DNA from: Methylotenera mobilis JLW8
GTDB lineage: Bacteria > Pseudomonadota > Gammaproteobacteria > Burkholderiales > Methylophilaceae
Assembly (NCBI RefSeq): GCF_000023705.1
Contig: NC_012968.1
Span: forward strand, 434,001 to 498,000
DNA length: 64,000 bases
Reading direction: 5' to 3'
This document shows, one piece after another, positions 17,964 to 27,094 of the stretch. The notes beneath the pieces were generated by a model. That model made no database searches. It was not told where the DNA came from and saw nothing but the letters and a program-made list of their open reading frames with translations. Made by a program: the position numbers and the translations under genes. The number at the start of each line of letters is the position of its first letter. Positions within the stretch are counted from its first letter, which is position 1.

Positions 17964-18030
17964 AGGGTTTCTCCTGATTAAGTCTTAAAATATGAATCTA
18001 AATATGGAATTGCATAAGTAACGCGGCATT

Positions 18031-18057
18031 TTAGCACTCGCGCACCTCGATTGCTAA
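18031..18057 (-). promoter_or_regulatory. CIRCE element (HrcA operator) for groESL
   Basis: TTAGCACTC, nine bases, then GATTGCTAA matches the CIRCE consensus at 17 of 18 positions. A further half-site, GGGTGCTAA, lies at 18062-18070 inside the promoter spacer. CIRCE is bound by the HrcA repressor, which depends on GroEL itself. The element sits just downstream of the -10 region, where it would block initiation. Confidence 0.9.
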
Positions 18058-18084
18058 TTTGGGGTGCTAAAAATTAATTTCAAG
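18057..18084 (-). promoter_or_regulatory. Sigma-32 (RpoH) heat-shock promoter for groESL
   Basis: On the minus strand CTTGAAA (18084-18078) is followed after 13 bases by CCCCAAAT (18064-18057). This matches the RpoH consensus CTTGAAA and CCCCATNT with a permitted spacer. It overlaps the CIRCE element by one base, so groESL should be under both activation by RpoH and repression by HrcA. Confidence 0.88.
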
Positions 18085-18138
18085 TGCTGGCGATGATAAT
18101 TTTTAAATAAATTCGTTTTAAATAGATGAGGTTATACG

Positions 18139-19209
18139 GTGGAATTTACTCAGTTAGGTAGCTCAGCGCTTAATGTGTCTAAAGTTTGTTTAGGCACCAT
18201 GACTTATGGCGACCAAAACACAGAGGCCGAGGCGCATGCGCAACTGGACTATGCGTTGGCGCGAGGTATCAATTTTATTGATACGGCTGAAATGTACCCG
18301 GTACCACCCAAAGCTGACACTTATACGCGTACCGAATCTATGGTGGGTACGTGGTTAAAAAAGCAACCGCGTGACCAAATCATACTGGCAGGTAAAGTTT
18401 CGGGGCCGCGTCGTGGATTGGATTGGATTCGCGGCGGACCGCCATCGCTAGACCGTGCCAATATCCGTGCGGCTATTGAGGGCTCGCTGCAGCGCTTGCA
18501 GACTGATTACATTGATTTGTACCAGTTGCATTGGCCTGAGCGCAATGTGCCTATGTTTGGGCAGTATCAGTTTGACCCTGCCGGTGAGTTTGAGTCTGGG
18601 GTGTATCAGCAAGGCGAAGAAAAGGCTTGGGTGTCGATACAGAACCAGTTGGAAACACTGGCTGAGTTAGTGCAAGAGGGTAAGGTGCGCTATATCGGTT
18701 TATCTAACGAGCAGCCATGGGGCGTGATGGAGTTTGTGCGTATCGCGCAAGCTTACAATCTGCCACATATTGCCAGCGTACAAAACTGCTACAACCTGAT
18801 TAACCGCGGCATGGAGTTTGGTATGAGCGAGGTCTTGTATCGGGAGAATGTCGGCTTGCTGGCGTATTCGCCGCTGGCATTTGGCCACCTAACTGCCAAA
18901 TATATTGATAACCCAGAGGCAAAAGGGCGTGTCACTATGTTTTTAGGCTACGCACAGCGTTACAAAAAACCAGGTGTGGTGCCAGCCAGTGCTGCCTATG
19001 CCAAATTGGCGCGGGCGTATGGTCTGACCCCTACGCAATTGGCATTGAGCTTTGTGTATCACCGCTGGTTTGTGAGCAGCACCATTATTGGCGCCACCAC
19101 CATGCCGCAACTTACAGAGAATATTGATGCTTGGGATACCAAGCTCTCAGCAGAGGTACTGCAAGAGATTGAACAGCTGCATTTAACCATGATGAATCCG
19201 GCGCCTTAG
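18139..19209 (+). CDS. NADP(H)-dependent aldo-keto reductase, Tas-like
   Basis: A 356-residue aldo-keto reductase of the Tas subgroup, a TIM-barrel enzyme that reduces carbonyls with NADPH. Visible are LGTMTYGDQN, the catalytic region FIDTAEMYPVPP (Asp and Tyr), the Lys in AGKVSG, and the His in YQLHWPERN. The start is a GTG at 18139 with GATGAGG before it; there is no better ATG. It is divergent from groESL. A GC-rich hairpin follows the stop. The physiological substrate is unknown. Confidence 0.92.
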   Translation: MEFTQLGSSALNVSKVCLGTMTYGDQNTEAEAHAQLDYALARGINFIDTAEMYPVPPKADTYTRTESMVGTWLKKQPRDQIILAGKVSGPRRGLDWIRGGPPSLDRANIRAAIEGSLQRLQTDYIDLYQLHWPERNVPMFGQYQFDPAGEFESGVYQQGEEKAWVSIQNQLETLAELVQEGKVRYIGLSNEQPWGVMEFVRIAQAYNLPHIASVQNCYNLINRGMEFGMSEVLYRENVGLLAYSPLAFGHLTAKYIDNPEAKGRVTMFLGYAQRYKKPGVVPASAAYAKLARAYGLTPTQLALSFVYHRWFVSSTIIGATTMPQLTENIDAWDTKLSAEVLQEIEQLHLTMMNPAP

Positions 19210-19211
19210 TG

Positions 19212-19231
19212 GCGGGGCTAGTTTGCCCCGC
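19212..19231 (+). terminator. GC-rich hairpin after aldo-keto reductase gene
   Basis: GCGGGGC and GCCCCGC pair across a 6-nt loop directly after the stop codon; the T-run is poor. Confidence 0.45.
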
Positions 19232-19369
19232 TTGCCATCGTGCAAGCTGATTAGATATGGTATTTAATATAACCATAATCTAAATAATGTCTTTATCTTG
19301 CGGTGCTGTCTGCATTACAATCATAGTATTGTTTTAACAAGCCTCATTTAATCGCTTAGAAAGTAATGT

Positions 19370-19714
19370 ATGTCGCAGCTTCCATCATGTCCGCAATGCC
19401 AATCTGAATATACCTATGAGGATGGTGATCGCTATGTTTGCCCAGAGTGTGCACATGAGTGGTTGATTGCTGGTGACGCAGATAATCATGCGGATGAATT
19501 GCGCGTGATTAGAGATGCCAATGGCAATGTGCTGCAAGATGGAGACACCATTACCGTGATTAAGGACTTGAAAGTAAAAGGCTCTTCTCTAGTAGTGAAA
19601 GTAGGCACTAAGGTTAAAAATATACGCCTGGTAGATGGTGATCATGACATCGACTGCAAAATCGATGGCATAGGCGCCATGAAGCTAAAATCCGAGTTTG
19701 TAAAAAAAGCGTAA
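19370..19714 (+). CDS. yjdM: YjdM (PhnA-type) zinc-ribbon protein
   Basis: A 114-residue protein with an N-terminal zinc ribbon, CPQC near residue 7 and CPEC near 25, followed by the conserved YjdM core [25 protein letters not shown]. Once called PhnA, it is not a phosphonatase; the role is unsettled. It stands alone between the reductase and the GGDEF gene. Confidence 0.93.
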   Translation: MSQLPSCPQCQSEYTYEDGDRYVCPECAHEWLIAGDADNHADELRVIRDANGNVLQDGDTITVIKDLKVKGSSLVVKVGTKVKNIRLVDGDHDIDCKIDGIGAMKLKSEFVKKA

Positions 19715-19900
19715 TAAAAGCTTGGTATAAAGCTTGCTGTTTTAGCCGTACTGCGTAGCCTTTATTTAAGCTTGTTTAGAGCTAGAGATGGTGGTGCGCT
19801 AAGAGTACGTGCTTCATCTCACTCTAACTAGCACTTCAACAAAAAGGCATTAATCTGTATATTGTGAGACATACATTAATCACACCAAGTTTGACAGTTA

Positions 19901-21523
19901 ATGATGTCATGGTTTAGCCCACAACAATTACGTACGTGCTTTGCTTGTCTAGCTTCTTGTGTAGGCGTGTTGCTCAGCCTTTTCGTTATCGCGCCAGTCT
20001 ATGCTAGCCCTAATCTGACGCCCAGTTTGATTGAGGGTAATTGGTATGCTGTGCAACAGCCTACTATACCGATTAAAGCCCTGCCATTAACTGGCGGTGA
20101 TTTTGTATTTAATGGCACTCTGCATATTCCCGCTGCTGGTGATTATGTGATTGATTTCAAAAACACCAGTACGTTTGCGATCTTTAGACATAAGGTGTTA
20201 GATAGCCGCAATGTAGTGGTTGCTGAGTTAGAGGGCGGAATAAGCAGCACCGAAAGCAACCCCTTTACGCTAAGGCATGCGCGACTTTTGTATTTGGAAG
20301 CAGGTCAATACACGTTAGTGACTTCGCTTAAAACCCCTTACTTGATTGCACAGCCTCAGCCATATTTAGACTCAAAAACACATTACCAGCAGGCGATTAA
20401 GCTTGGTAATTTTATCTCGCTACTTTGTTTGGGTGTGCTAGCTGGATTGATGGCGTATTACATCGTGCTGGGTTTTATTCGTGTACAAATGGTGCATGGC
20501 ATGTACGCGCTGTTTATTTTGGGCAATCTATTTTTGCAGGGAACATCGCTACTAGTGTTCTCTGATACCTTTGGCATCCATTACTTTTACTTGAGTGCGC
20601 TGCCTATATTGTTTTCAAATATCGCTTATGTTTTCTTTGTTAAAGGCTTGCTGAACATCCGTCAGCAACACAACCCTAAGCTATATCGATGTGTTCAATA
20701 TGCAGTGGCGATATTAGTGTTGTTTGCAGCGTGGGGTATTTATTCTCCGCACTGGATGATGGAGATGGCGCGTTATGGGGTTGGCGTTTTTCTGAGTCTT
20801 GGATTGGCATGTGGTATTTACCTAAGTAGTAAAAAGAACATGACAGCGCGTTACTACTTGATTGCGATTCTGACCTTTTTTGTTTTAGGTGTTTTAACCA
20901 TTACTGCTCAAAACTTCACCGGTTATACGCTTTATATTGAGCATTTGGGTTTGGTGGCGGTAACGGTAGAGGCATTGTTGCTGTCGTTTGTTCTCAGCTA
21001 CCAGTTTAGTGAATTATTTAGAGAGAAAGAGCAAGTGCTGACAGCGCTGGGTCTCAGTGAGGCTCGAGTTAAAACCGATAAATTAACCGGGTTACCTAAT
21101 CGCATGGCACTGGAAGCCACCATTCAGGAGTTGCCTAGGAACGGCAGTATTACAATACTGGATTTAGATCGACTCAAATACTATAACGATAATTTCGGAC
21201 ATGCCTACGGTGATAAACTGCTGTGCGATTTTAGCCGCTATCTACAGGCTAAATTAGATGGAGTTGCGACACTGCATCGTTTAGGTGGTGATGAGTTTGC
21301 AATTACTGCACATAATGCAGATGAGGCGCTGATTCAAGCGTTGCTGGATGAAACCGTAGCACATTTGCGCTCCAACGGTTTTGACTTGGTGGGCGTGAGT
21401 GCAGGTACCGCATTTATCTATGAGGAGTTAGATAACTGCAGCGTGGTGATGCATATAGCTGATCTGCGTATGTATGAGAACAAGCGCGCCCATAAGCGGG
21501 CGCAGAATGAGCAGTTTTATTAG
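19901..21523 (+). CDS. 7TM-sensor diguanylate cyclase (GGDEF)
   Basis: A 540-residue membrane diguanylate cyclase. A signal-like helix (residues about 15-35) leads to a periplasmic all-beta domain (about 36-160), then seven hydrophobic segments (about 168-372) in the 7TMR-DISM arrangement, a short coiled coil, and a C-terminal GGDEF domain with DKLTGLPNR and an intact RLGGDEF near residues 460-466. It should make c-di-GMP in response to an external ligand, which is not known. It stops 4 bp inside the convergent rlhA gene. Confidence 0.9.
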   Translation: MMSWFSPQQLRTCFACLASCVGVLLSLFVIAPVYASPNLTPSLIEGNWYAVQQPTIPIKALPLTGGDFVFNGTLHIPAAGDYVIDFKNTSTFAIFRHKVLDSRNVVVAELEGGISSTESNPFTLRHARLLYLEAGQYTLVTSLKTPYLIAQPQPYLDSKTHYQQAIKLGNFISLLCLGVLAGLMAYYIVLGFIRVQMVHGMYALFILGNLFLQGTSLLVFSDTFGIHYFYLSALPILFSNIAYVFFVKGLLNIRQQHNPKLYRCVQYAVAILVLFAAWGIYSPHWMMEMARYGVGVFLSLGLACGIYLSSKKNMTARYYLIAILTFFVLGVLTITAQNFTGYTLYIEHLGLVAVTVEALLLSFVLSYQFSELFREKEQVLTALGLSEARVKTDKLTGLPNRMALEATIQELPRNGSITILDLDRLKYYNDNFGHAYGDKLLCDFSRYLQAKLDGVATLHRLGGDEFAITAHNADEALIQALLDETVAHLRSNGFDLVGVSAGTAFIYEELDNCSVVMHIADLRMYENKRAHKRAQNEQFY

Positions 21524-23442
21524 CGCGGAAACGCCTTAGGGAAAAAGTTGACCGGCTGTGGTTCTTGTAGCTGCAAAATGTTTTTACGGATTTTACCCAT
21601 CACATGCATCTCGCATGGTTTGCAATCAAATTTCAGTGTGTAGCGGTCATTGCCGTTAATCAGCGTCATCGGTTCTGCGGTGACGGTACCTTGCACGCCA
21701 ATCACCCCTTTGGCTTCTTTCGGGCATAAGCCGTGGCTAAAGCGCAGACAATGCTTGGTAATCATGAGCGGAACTTCATCCAGCTCTTTGTTGGCTTCAT
21801 AGGCGGCTGCAATCATTTTTACGCCGTGCTTCTCGTAAAACTGACGTGCTTTCTTGTTGTAGACATTGGCCAGATAGCTCAGCGTGTCTTCAGGGAAAAT
21901 CGCAGGCGGTTGCGCAGCTTCACGGCGTGGTGGGCGTTGGTAGCCTAGGTCACGGGTTTGTTGCAATTGCTCAATCGCGTCGCGGCGTAAATTGTTAACG
22001 ATAGAAGCTGGGATAAACCATGTTTGTGCGGTGTTGATTGCTATGCTTTGCGCGCTGAAATCGGTGCCGCCTAGTTTGCCTAGGTTATCGCGCAGGCTGT
22101 TTTCTGCTTTTTCCACATTTTGTGCGTTTTGCTTTTCTGCTTCGCAAGTGGCAGTGGCGCTAAAGCCACTTTCGTCGGTAACGCTTAACGCAAAGCCATT
22201 GGCGGTTTCGTAAAAATCCATGGCAACCGGTATTTTGCGCTGTGCGGAGTCCTTCTCCAGCAGGCGCATAAAAGCGTGGTCGCGGTTGCGGTAAACGGTC
22301 ATGTTGCGCGTTAGACCAGTTGGCATTTCGTTCGGGTAGAGTCGTTTGCCTTCTACCGTGTTGACACGTAAGCCGACCAGCTCTTTATGAATATCGAAAA
22401 AGCATACACCGTCGCCGTTGTGTAGCTCAATATTGGTTTCCACCTCAAAGTAATCGTTACCTACCTTGGTGACTTTACCTAGTGCTTCGCCGGAGAATTT
22501 AGGCGTATCAAACGCGCCAATATCGGATTGGCGACCGTTGACGAAATAATCAGTGGCGCTGCGGTTAAAGGTTTTTTCCGGCTGTGGTGTAAAAGTATAG
22601 GTGGCGTGGCCAGATGATGATTTTGCCAGCTCAGGTCTGTCATTTAAGATTTCATCAATCAATTCACGGTAATGCGCGGTGGCATTTTTGACATAAGGTA
22701 AGTCTTTGTAGCGGCCTTCAATTTTAAAGGAGCTGACACCAGCGTCTATCAACGCGCGTAAGTTTGCGCTTTGGTCGTTATCTTTCATGGATAAAAAGTG
22801 TTTATCCTTGCCAATAATGCGGCCTTTTTGGTCTTCTAGCGTAAACGGCAGGCGGCACTCTTGTGAGCATTCGCCACGGTTGGCACTGCGGCCAGTATGG
22901 GCATGGCTGATAAAGCACTGGCCGCTAAATGCGACGCATAGCGCACCGTGAATAAAGAACTCTAAATTACAGGTGGTGGCGTCAGCAATCTGTTTGATTC
23001 TTTTTAAATCCAGCTCGCGCGCTAATACAATCTGTGAAAAGCCAACTTGGTCTAAAAATACCGCTTTTTCTACGGTGCGGATATCGGTTTGTGTGCTGGC
23101 GTGTAGCTGGATTGGCGGTAAATCCATTTCCAACAGCCCCATGTCCTGCACGATCAGTGCGTCTACTTCAGATTCATACAGCTGTTCTACTAATTGGCGT
23201 GCACCTTCCAGCTCGTTATCATGAAAAATGGTGTTCAGTGCTACAAATACTTCTGCGTGGTAGCGATGTGCGTGTTTCACTAGGCGTGCAATGTCAGCAA
23301 TGGTGTTGGGTGCCTTGGCGCGTGCGCCAAAAGCTGGGCCGCCGATATATACCGCGTCTGCGCCATGATTAATGGCTTCAATGCCAAAATCGGCATTTCT
23401 GGCAGGGGCGAGTAGTTCTAAATGGCGGCGAGTTTTTTGCAT
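21520..23442 (-). CDS. rlhA: U32-family 23S rRNA hydroxylase RlhA
   Basis: A 640-residue protein of the peptidase U32 family. Its length and two-domain layout match RlhA (YdcP), which hydroxylates C2501 of 23S rRNA, rather than the 450-residue tRNA enzyme TrhP (YegQ). The N-terminal barrel starts with ELLAPARNADFGIEAINHGADAVYIGG. Conserved cysteines appear in FFIHGALCVAFSGQC, GECSQECRLP and near the C-terminus in CLRFSHGLCP and CKPCEM, consistent with an iron-sulfur cluster. The older name collagenase-like protease is misleading. Confidence 0.88.
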   Translation of the reverse strand: MQKTRRHLELLAPARNADFGIEAINHGADAVYIGGPAFGARAKAPNTIADIARLVKHAHRYHAEVFVALNTIFHDNELEGARQLVEQLYESEVDALIVQDMGLLEMDLPPIQLHASTQTDIRTVEKAVFLDQVGFSQIVLARELDLKRIKQIADATTCNLEFFIHGALCVAFSGQCFISHAHTGRSANRGECSQECRLPFTLEDQKGRIIGKDKHFLSMKDNDQSANLRALIDAGVSSFKIEGRYKDLPYVKNATAHYRELIDEILNDRPELAKSSSGHATYTFTPQPEKTFNRSATDYFVNGRQSDIGAFDTPKFSGEALGKVTKVGNDYFEVETNIELHNGDGVCFFDIHKELVGLRVNTVEGKRLYPNEMPTGLTRNMTVYRNRDHAFMRLLEKDSAQRKIPVAMDFYETANGFALSVTDESGFSATATCEAEKQNAQNVEKAENSLRDNLGKLGGTDFSAQSIAINTAQTWFIPASIVNNLRRDAIEQLQQTRDLGYQRPPRREAAQPPAIFPEDTLSYLANVYNKKARQFYEKHGVKMIAAAYEANKELDEVPLMITKHCLRFSHGLCPKEAKGVIGVQGTVTAEPMTLINGNDRYTLKFDCKPCEMHVMGKIRKNILQLQEPQPVNFFPKAFPR

Positions 23443-23556
23443 GGGACTTTTACTTGGAGCTTAGCGAGAGATGATCAAGGTTGAATTTTAGACTAAACAA
23501 CAGCTTATGACGACATTTGATTGACGATATTTGATTTCTTGGCAGGTGAAAAACTT

Positions 23557-23576
23557 CGTACAATTATCGTACAATT
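23557..23576 (+). repeat. Tandem CGTACAATT repeat before bioA
   Basis: CGTACAATT occurs twice with an 11-bp period, ending 5 bp before the bioA ATG. Each copy contains TACAAT, a -10-like hexamer. It may be promoter DNA or a regulator site; it does not resemble the E. coli BirA operator. Confidence 0.5.
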
Positions 23577-23581
23577 CAGCC

Positions 23582-24907
23582 ATGAGTAATCAAAACCTAT
23601 TAAACCGCAGTATGCAATCTGTGTGGCATCCGTGTACGCAGATGCAGCAACATGAGTCCTTTCCATTAACGCCGATACAACGCGGCGATGGCGTCTGGCT
23701 TTACGATGCAGACGGCAAAAAATATTTAGACACCGTTAGTTCCTGGTGGGTGAATTTGTTTGGGCATAACAACCCACGCATCAAAGACGCCATCAAGCAG
23801 CAATTGGATACTTTAGAACACGTCATGTTAGCGGGCTTTACCCATGAGCCTGTAGTTGCACTGTCTGAACAGTTGGCAGAGCTGACTGGGCTAGGCCATG
23901 CGTTTTACGCGAGTGACGGTGCTAGCGCTACTGAAATTGCGCTCAAAATGAGCTTTCATTATTGGCGTAATATTGGCCAGCCCACTAAAACCAAATTTAT
24001 CAGCCTGCAAAATAGTTACCACGGAGAGACACTAGGCGCGCTGGGGGTGACGGATGTTGCGATTTTTAAAGATACCTATGCACCATTGTTAATGCAATCT
24101 GCGCAAATGCCTAGCCCTGATTTTAGGTTGGCAGAAGTGGGTGAGAGTGCGGCAGATTATGCTTTACGTTGCGCAGCGCAATTAGAGCAGTATGTAGCGC
24201 AGCATCACACTGAACTGGCGGCCTTTATTATTGAGCCTTTGGTGCAGTGTGCCGCTGGCATGGCAATGTACCATCCAGTGTATTTGGCTAAAGCGCGCGA
24301 AATTTGCAGTAAATACCAAGTACATTTGATTGCCGATGAAATTGCGGTTGGGTTCGGTCGCACTGGCACTATGTTTGCCACTGAGCAAGCAACGAGTGAG
24401 CGCTGTAAGGTAAGTGATATCGCAGATTTTGTCTGCCTGTCTAAAGGCATTACCGGCGGCTATTTGCCACTGTCTGCGGTGCTGACAACCGATAATGTCT
24501 ATCAGGCATTTTATGACCCAAGTACCGTGCGCGGCTTTTTACATAGCCATAGTTATACGGGTAACCCATTAGCATGCAGCGCCGCATTGGCTACGTTGGC
24601 TATCTTTAAAGCAGACCATGTGGTGCAAAATAATCCGGTACGATCAGACGCAATTGTGCGTGAAATGCAAGTGCTCACTGACTTGCCGATTCAGCATTTA
24701 CGGCATCAAGGCATGATATTCGCGTTTGATGTGGTCACCAATAACCAGCAGTTTTCTAGGCAGTGCTACCAGCTTGCCATGCAGCACGGTCTGCTGTTAC
24801 GCCCGATTGGCAACACCGTCTATTTCATGCCGCCGTACATCATGAGTCGGGACGAAATTGCCTTTATGGTGCGCAACACGCATCAGGTGATTAAGCAAAT
24901 TCTATGA
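23582..24907 (+). CDS. bioA: Adenosylmethionine-8-amino-7-oxononanoate aminotransferase BioA
   Basis: A 441-residue class III aminotransferase that makes 7,8-diaminopelargonate from KAPA with SAM as amino donor, in biotin synthesis. BioA hallmarks are VWHPCTQM near the start, the VSSWWVNLFGH block, YHGETLGAL, DEIAVGFGRTG, and the PLP lysine in CLSKGITGG. I chose the ATG at 23582 because it aligns with BioA starts; an upstream TTG adds 17 unsupported residues. There is no obvious ribosome site. It overlaps dacB by 4 bp, so the two are translationally coupled. Confidence 0.96.
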   Translation: MSNQNLLNRSMQSVWHPCTQMQQHESFPLTPIQRGDGVWLYDADGKKYLDTVSSWWVNLFGHNNPRIKDAIKQQLDTLEHVMLAGFTHEPVVALSEQLAELTGLGHAFYASDGASATEIALKMSFHYWRNIGQPTKTKFISLQNSYHGETLGALGVTDVAIFKDTYAPLLMQSAQMPSPDFRLAEVGESAADYALRCAAQLEQYVAQHHTELAAFIIEPLVQCAAGMAMYHPVYLAKAREICSKYQVHLIADEIAVGFGRTGTMFATEQATSERCKVSDIADFVCLSKGITGGYLPLSAVLTTDNVYQAFYDPSTVRGFLHSHSYTGNPLACSAALATLAIFKADHVVQNNPVRSDAIVREMQVLTDLPIQHLRHQGMIFAFDVVTNNQQFSRQCYQLAMQHGLLLRPIGNTVYFMPPYIMSRDEIAFMVRNTHQVIKQIL

Positions 24908-26337
24908 AAAAATTCACATTCATCGTAAGCCTCATGCTGCTGAGCGGACTGGCGCATGCCGAGCTGCCTAAAACAGTTGCGGCTGAATTGGCACAGTCCG
25001 GGGTGCCTGCCAGTGATGTATCTATTTACGTGCAGGCGGTAGATAGCCGTGTGCCAATCTTAAGTCACTATGCAGACAAAAGCATGAACCCTGCATCAGT
25101 GATGAAAATGGTCACGACCAATGCCGCCCTGGATTTGCTCACACCAGCTTACCGCTGGAAAACCGAGCTGTATCAAGACGGCCTTATCAAAGATGGCGTA
25201 TTAAACGGCAATTTAATCATCAAAGGCTATGGCGACCCTAGCTTTAAAGTGCAGGATTTTTGGCGCCTATTGATGAGCCTAAAGCAGGCTGGGGTGGAAA
25301 AAATCAACGGCGATTTGCTGATAGATAAAAGCTACTTTGCTGATGATGTTGATAATGGTGTTAGCTTTGATGATGAAAAATGGCGTGCTTACAATGCAAA
25401 GCCTAGCGCGTTTTCTGTGAATGGTCGCAGCACCAGCTTTCGTTTTCTTGCCAATGAAATTGGGGTGAGCGTCAATCAGGAGTTTGAGTTACCTGAGGTG
25501 GCGATAGTTAATCACATGAAGCGGGTGGACGGAGACTGTGGCAATTGGCGCGGCAGAATGAGCTATGACATCCAGCCTTATGGTAGCCAATCAGTCGGCA
25601 CCCAAAATAAGGCAGCGAAAGCTGTGGTAAGTTTTAAGGGAATATATGCTGCTGATTGTGGCGAACGTTATATCGAGCTTAGTTTGTTTGACGATACGCA
25701 GTACGCTTTCTTTACCTTTAAAAAACTATGGCGCGAATTAGGGGGTAGCTTTGACGGAAAATTAAAGCTGCAGCCAGTGCCAGCTAATGCCAAAAAGCTG
25801 CTTGAGCAAGCGTCTGAGCCTTTAGGTACGGTAGTGCGTGATATCAATAAGTGGAGCAATAACCTGATGGCACGGCAACTGCTGCTCACGCTGGGTGCAG
25901 AAAAATCGGGGGCACCAGCTACTATGCAAAAGGGTGCTGCTGCCATTCAGGATTGGTTGTCCACCAACGGCTTAAGTTTTAAAGGGCTGGTGATAGAGAA
26001 CGGCTCAGGCTTATCACGCGTGGAGCGCATTAGCGCAGAGCATTTGGGTAAAATGTTAGTACGCGCTTACTTAAGCCCAGTGATGCCTGAATACATGGCG
26101 TCTATGCCGATATTGTCATTAGATGGTACGGTGAAACATAGGTTGGAAGAGAGTGCAGTGAATGGTCGGGCTCATCTTAAAACCGGCTCTATCAACGGGG
26201 TAAGCAGTATTGCCGGCTATGTGCTGAGCGCTAGCGGGCACCGCTATGTGATGGTGATGCTGGTGAATCACCCTAATGCGGGTGCCAGCCGCGATGCGCA
26301 GGATGCCTTGGTGGAGTGGGTACATCGCCTACCGTGA
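24904..26337 (+). CDS. dacB: D-alanyl-D-alanine carboxypeptidase/endopeptidase (PBP4)
   Basis: A 477-residue periplasmic penicillin-binding protein 4 of the S13 family, which trims and cleaves peptidoglycan cross-links. The signal peptide ends at SGLAHA (residue 19). The three active-site motifs are present: SxxK as Ser65-Val-Met-Lys68, SxN as Ser318-Asn-Asn320, and KTG at 426-428. The ATG overlaps the bioA stop, an unusual metabolic pairing found here as an operon. Confidence 0.95.
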   Translation: MKKFTFIVSLMLLSGLAHAELPKTVAAELAQSGVPASDVSIYVQAVDSRVPILSHYADKSMNPASVMKMVTTNAALDLLTPAYRWKTELYQDGLIKDGVLNGNLIIKGYGDPSFKVQDFWRLLMSLKQAGVEKINGDLLIDKSYFADDVDNGVSFDDEKWRAYNAKPSAFSVNGRSTSFRFLANEIGVSVNQEFELPEVAIVNHMKRVDGDCGNWRGRMSYDIQPYGSQSVGTQNKAAKAVVSFKGIYAADCGERYIELSLFDDTQYAFFTFKKLWRELGGSFDGKLKLQPVPANAKKLLEQASEPLGTVVRDINKWSNNLMARQLLLTLGAEKSGAPATMQKGAAAIQDWLSTNGLSFKGLVIENGSGLSRVERISAEHLGKMLVRAYLSPVMPEYMASMPILSLDGTVKHRLEESAVNGRAHLKTGSINGVSSIAGYVLSASGHRYVMVMLVNHPNAGASRDAQDALVEWVHRLP

Positions 26338-26430
26338 GCTAACGGCTATGCAGATTTTAAAGTATGATGACGGATTAAGTTTCTTCATTATTTAGATACA
26401 ACATTTAAATACAATGCCACAGGACACACA

Positions 26431-26904
26431 ATGAAATTATTAGGATCATTACTCGCAATCGTCTGCTTGTTAAGCTTAGGTGCATGTCAAGCCGAGTCGA
26501 ATAAATCAACATCAGATAAGTCAACAGTAAAGGAAGCAAAAGCGATGTCAGAGCAAGTTAAAGAGTTACAAAAGATTGATACTTTAGTAGGAGAGGGTCG
26601 TGAGGCCGAGCCTGGTTTTAATGTTACCGTGCATTACACTGGTTGGCTGTACGACGCAGCTGCTAAAGATGGCAAAGGTAAAAAGTTTGATAGCAGCGTA
26701 GATCGCAAGCAACCTTTTGTATTTTTCTTAGGTGGTGGCCAAGTGATTCAGGGGTGGGACGAAGGCTTTGCTGGCATGAAAATTGGTGGTAAACGTACGT
26801 TGATTATCCCATCAGAAATGGGCTACGGTGCGCGTGGTGCAGGTGGCGTGATTCCACCTAATGCAGATTTGATTTTTGACGTGGAGTTATTAGGCGTTAA
26901 ATAA
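26431..26904 (+). CDS. FKBP-type peptidyl-prolyl isomerase, lipoprotein
   Basis: A 157-residue FKBP with a lipoprotein signal: the lipobox LGAC places the modified Cys at residue 19, so it is membrane-anchored on the periplasmic side. The isomerase domain (about 45-157) has [29 protein letters not shown] and [24 protein letters not shown], the near-complete FKBP active site. A repeat element (copy C) begins 10 bp after the stop. Confidence 0.94.
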   Translation: MKLLGSLLAIVCLLSLGACQAESNKSTSDKSTVKEAKAMSEQVKELQKIDTLVGEGREAEPGFNVTVHYTGWLYDAAAKDGKGKKFDSSVDRKQPFVFFLGGGQVIQGWDEGFAGMKIGGKRTLIIPSEMGYGARGAGGVIPPNADLIFDVELLGVK

Positions 26905-26913
26905 AAATGTATT

Positions 26914-27007
26914 CTTCGTCAGCATACGGCGTTGCTTATAAAAAAATAATACCTTGCATACTATATGCATACTTTGGCTTTATGTTTTGCGCTCGCCTCG
27001 TCTGACG
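26914..27007 (+). repeat. Structured 3'-end repeat element, copy C (after FKBP lipoprotein)
   Basis: Outer arms CGTCAG (26918-26923) and CTGACG (27002-27007) enclose GGCG/CGCC and a long AT-rich inner stem. The centre carries GCATAC twice (26956-26961, 26967-26972; 11-bp period). In the gene's sense the order is GGCGTTG, arm, GCATAC-GCATAC, arm, CGCCTCG, parallel to copies A and B although most bases differ. Confidence 0.65.
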
Positions 27008-27013
27008 TTATCG

Positions 27014-27048
27014 CATCAATCTTTTAGCTTTAGCTAATTAGATTGATG
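27014..27048. repeat. Two-part hairpin upstream of yhfA-like gene
   Basis: CATCAATCT and AGATTGATG (9 bp) enclose TTAGCT/AGCTAA, giving a long imperfect palindrome that ends 46 bp before the OsmC-family start. It could be an operator, or the terminator stem of the preceding unit. Confidence 0.5.
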
Positions 27049-27094
27049 TTGATGGCCTTTGTGGCTAGAAAATTACATTTTTGGGAGAAGTTAA

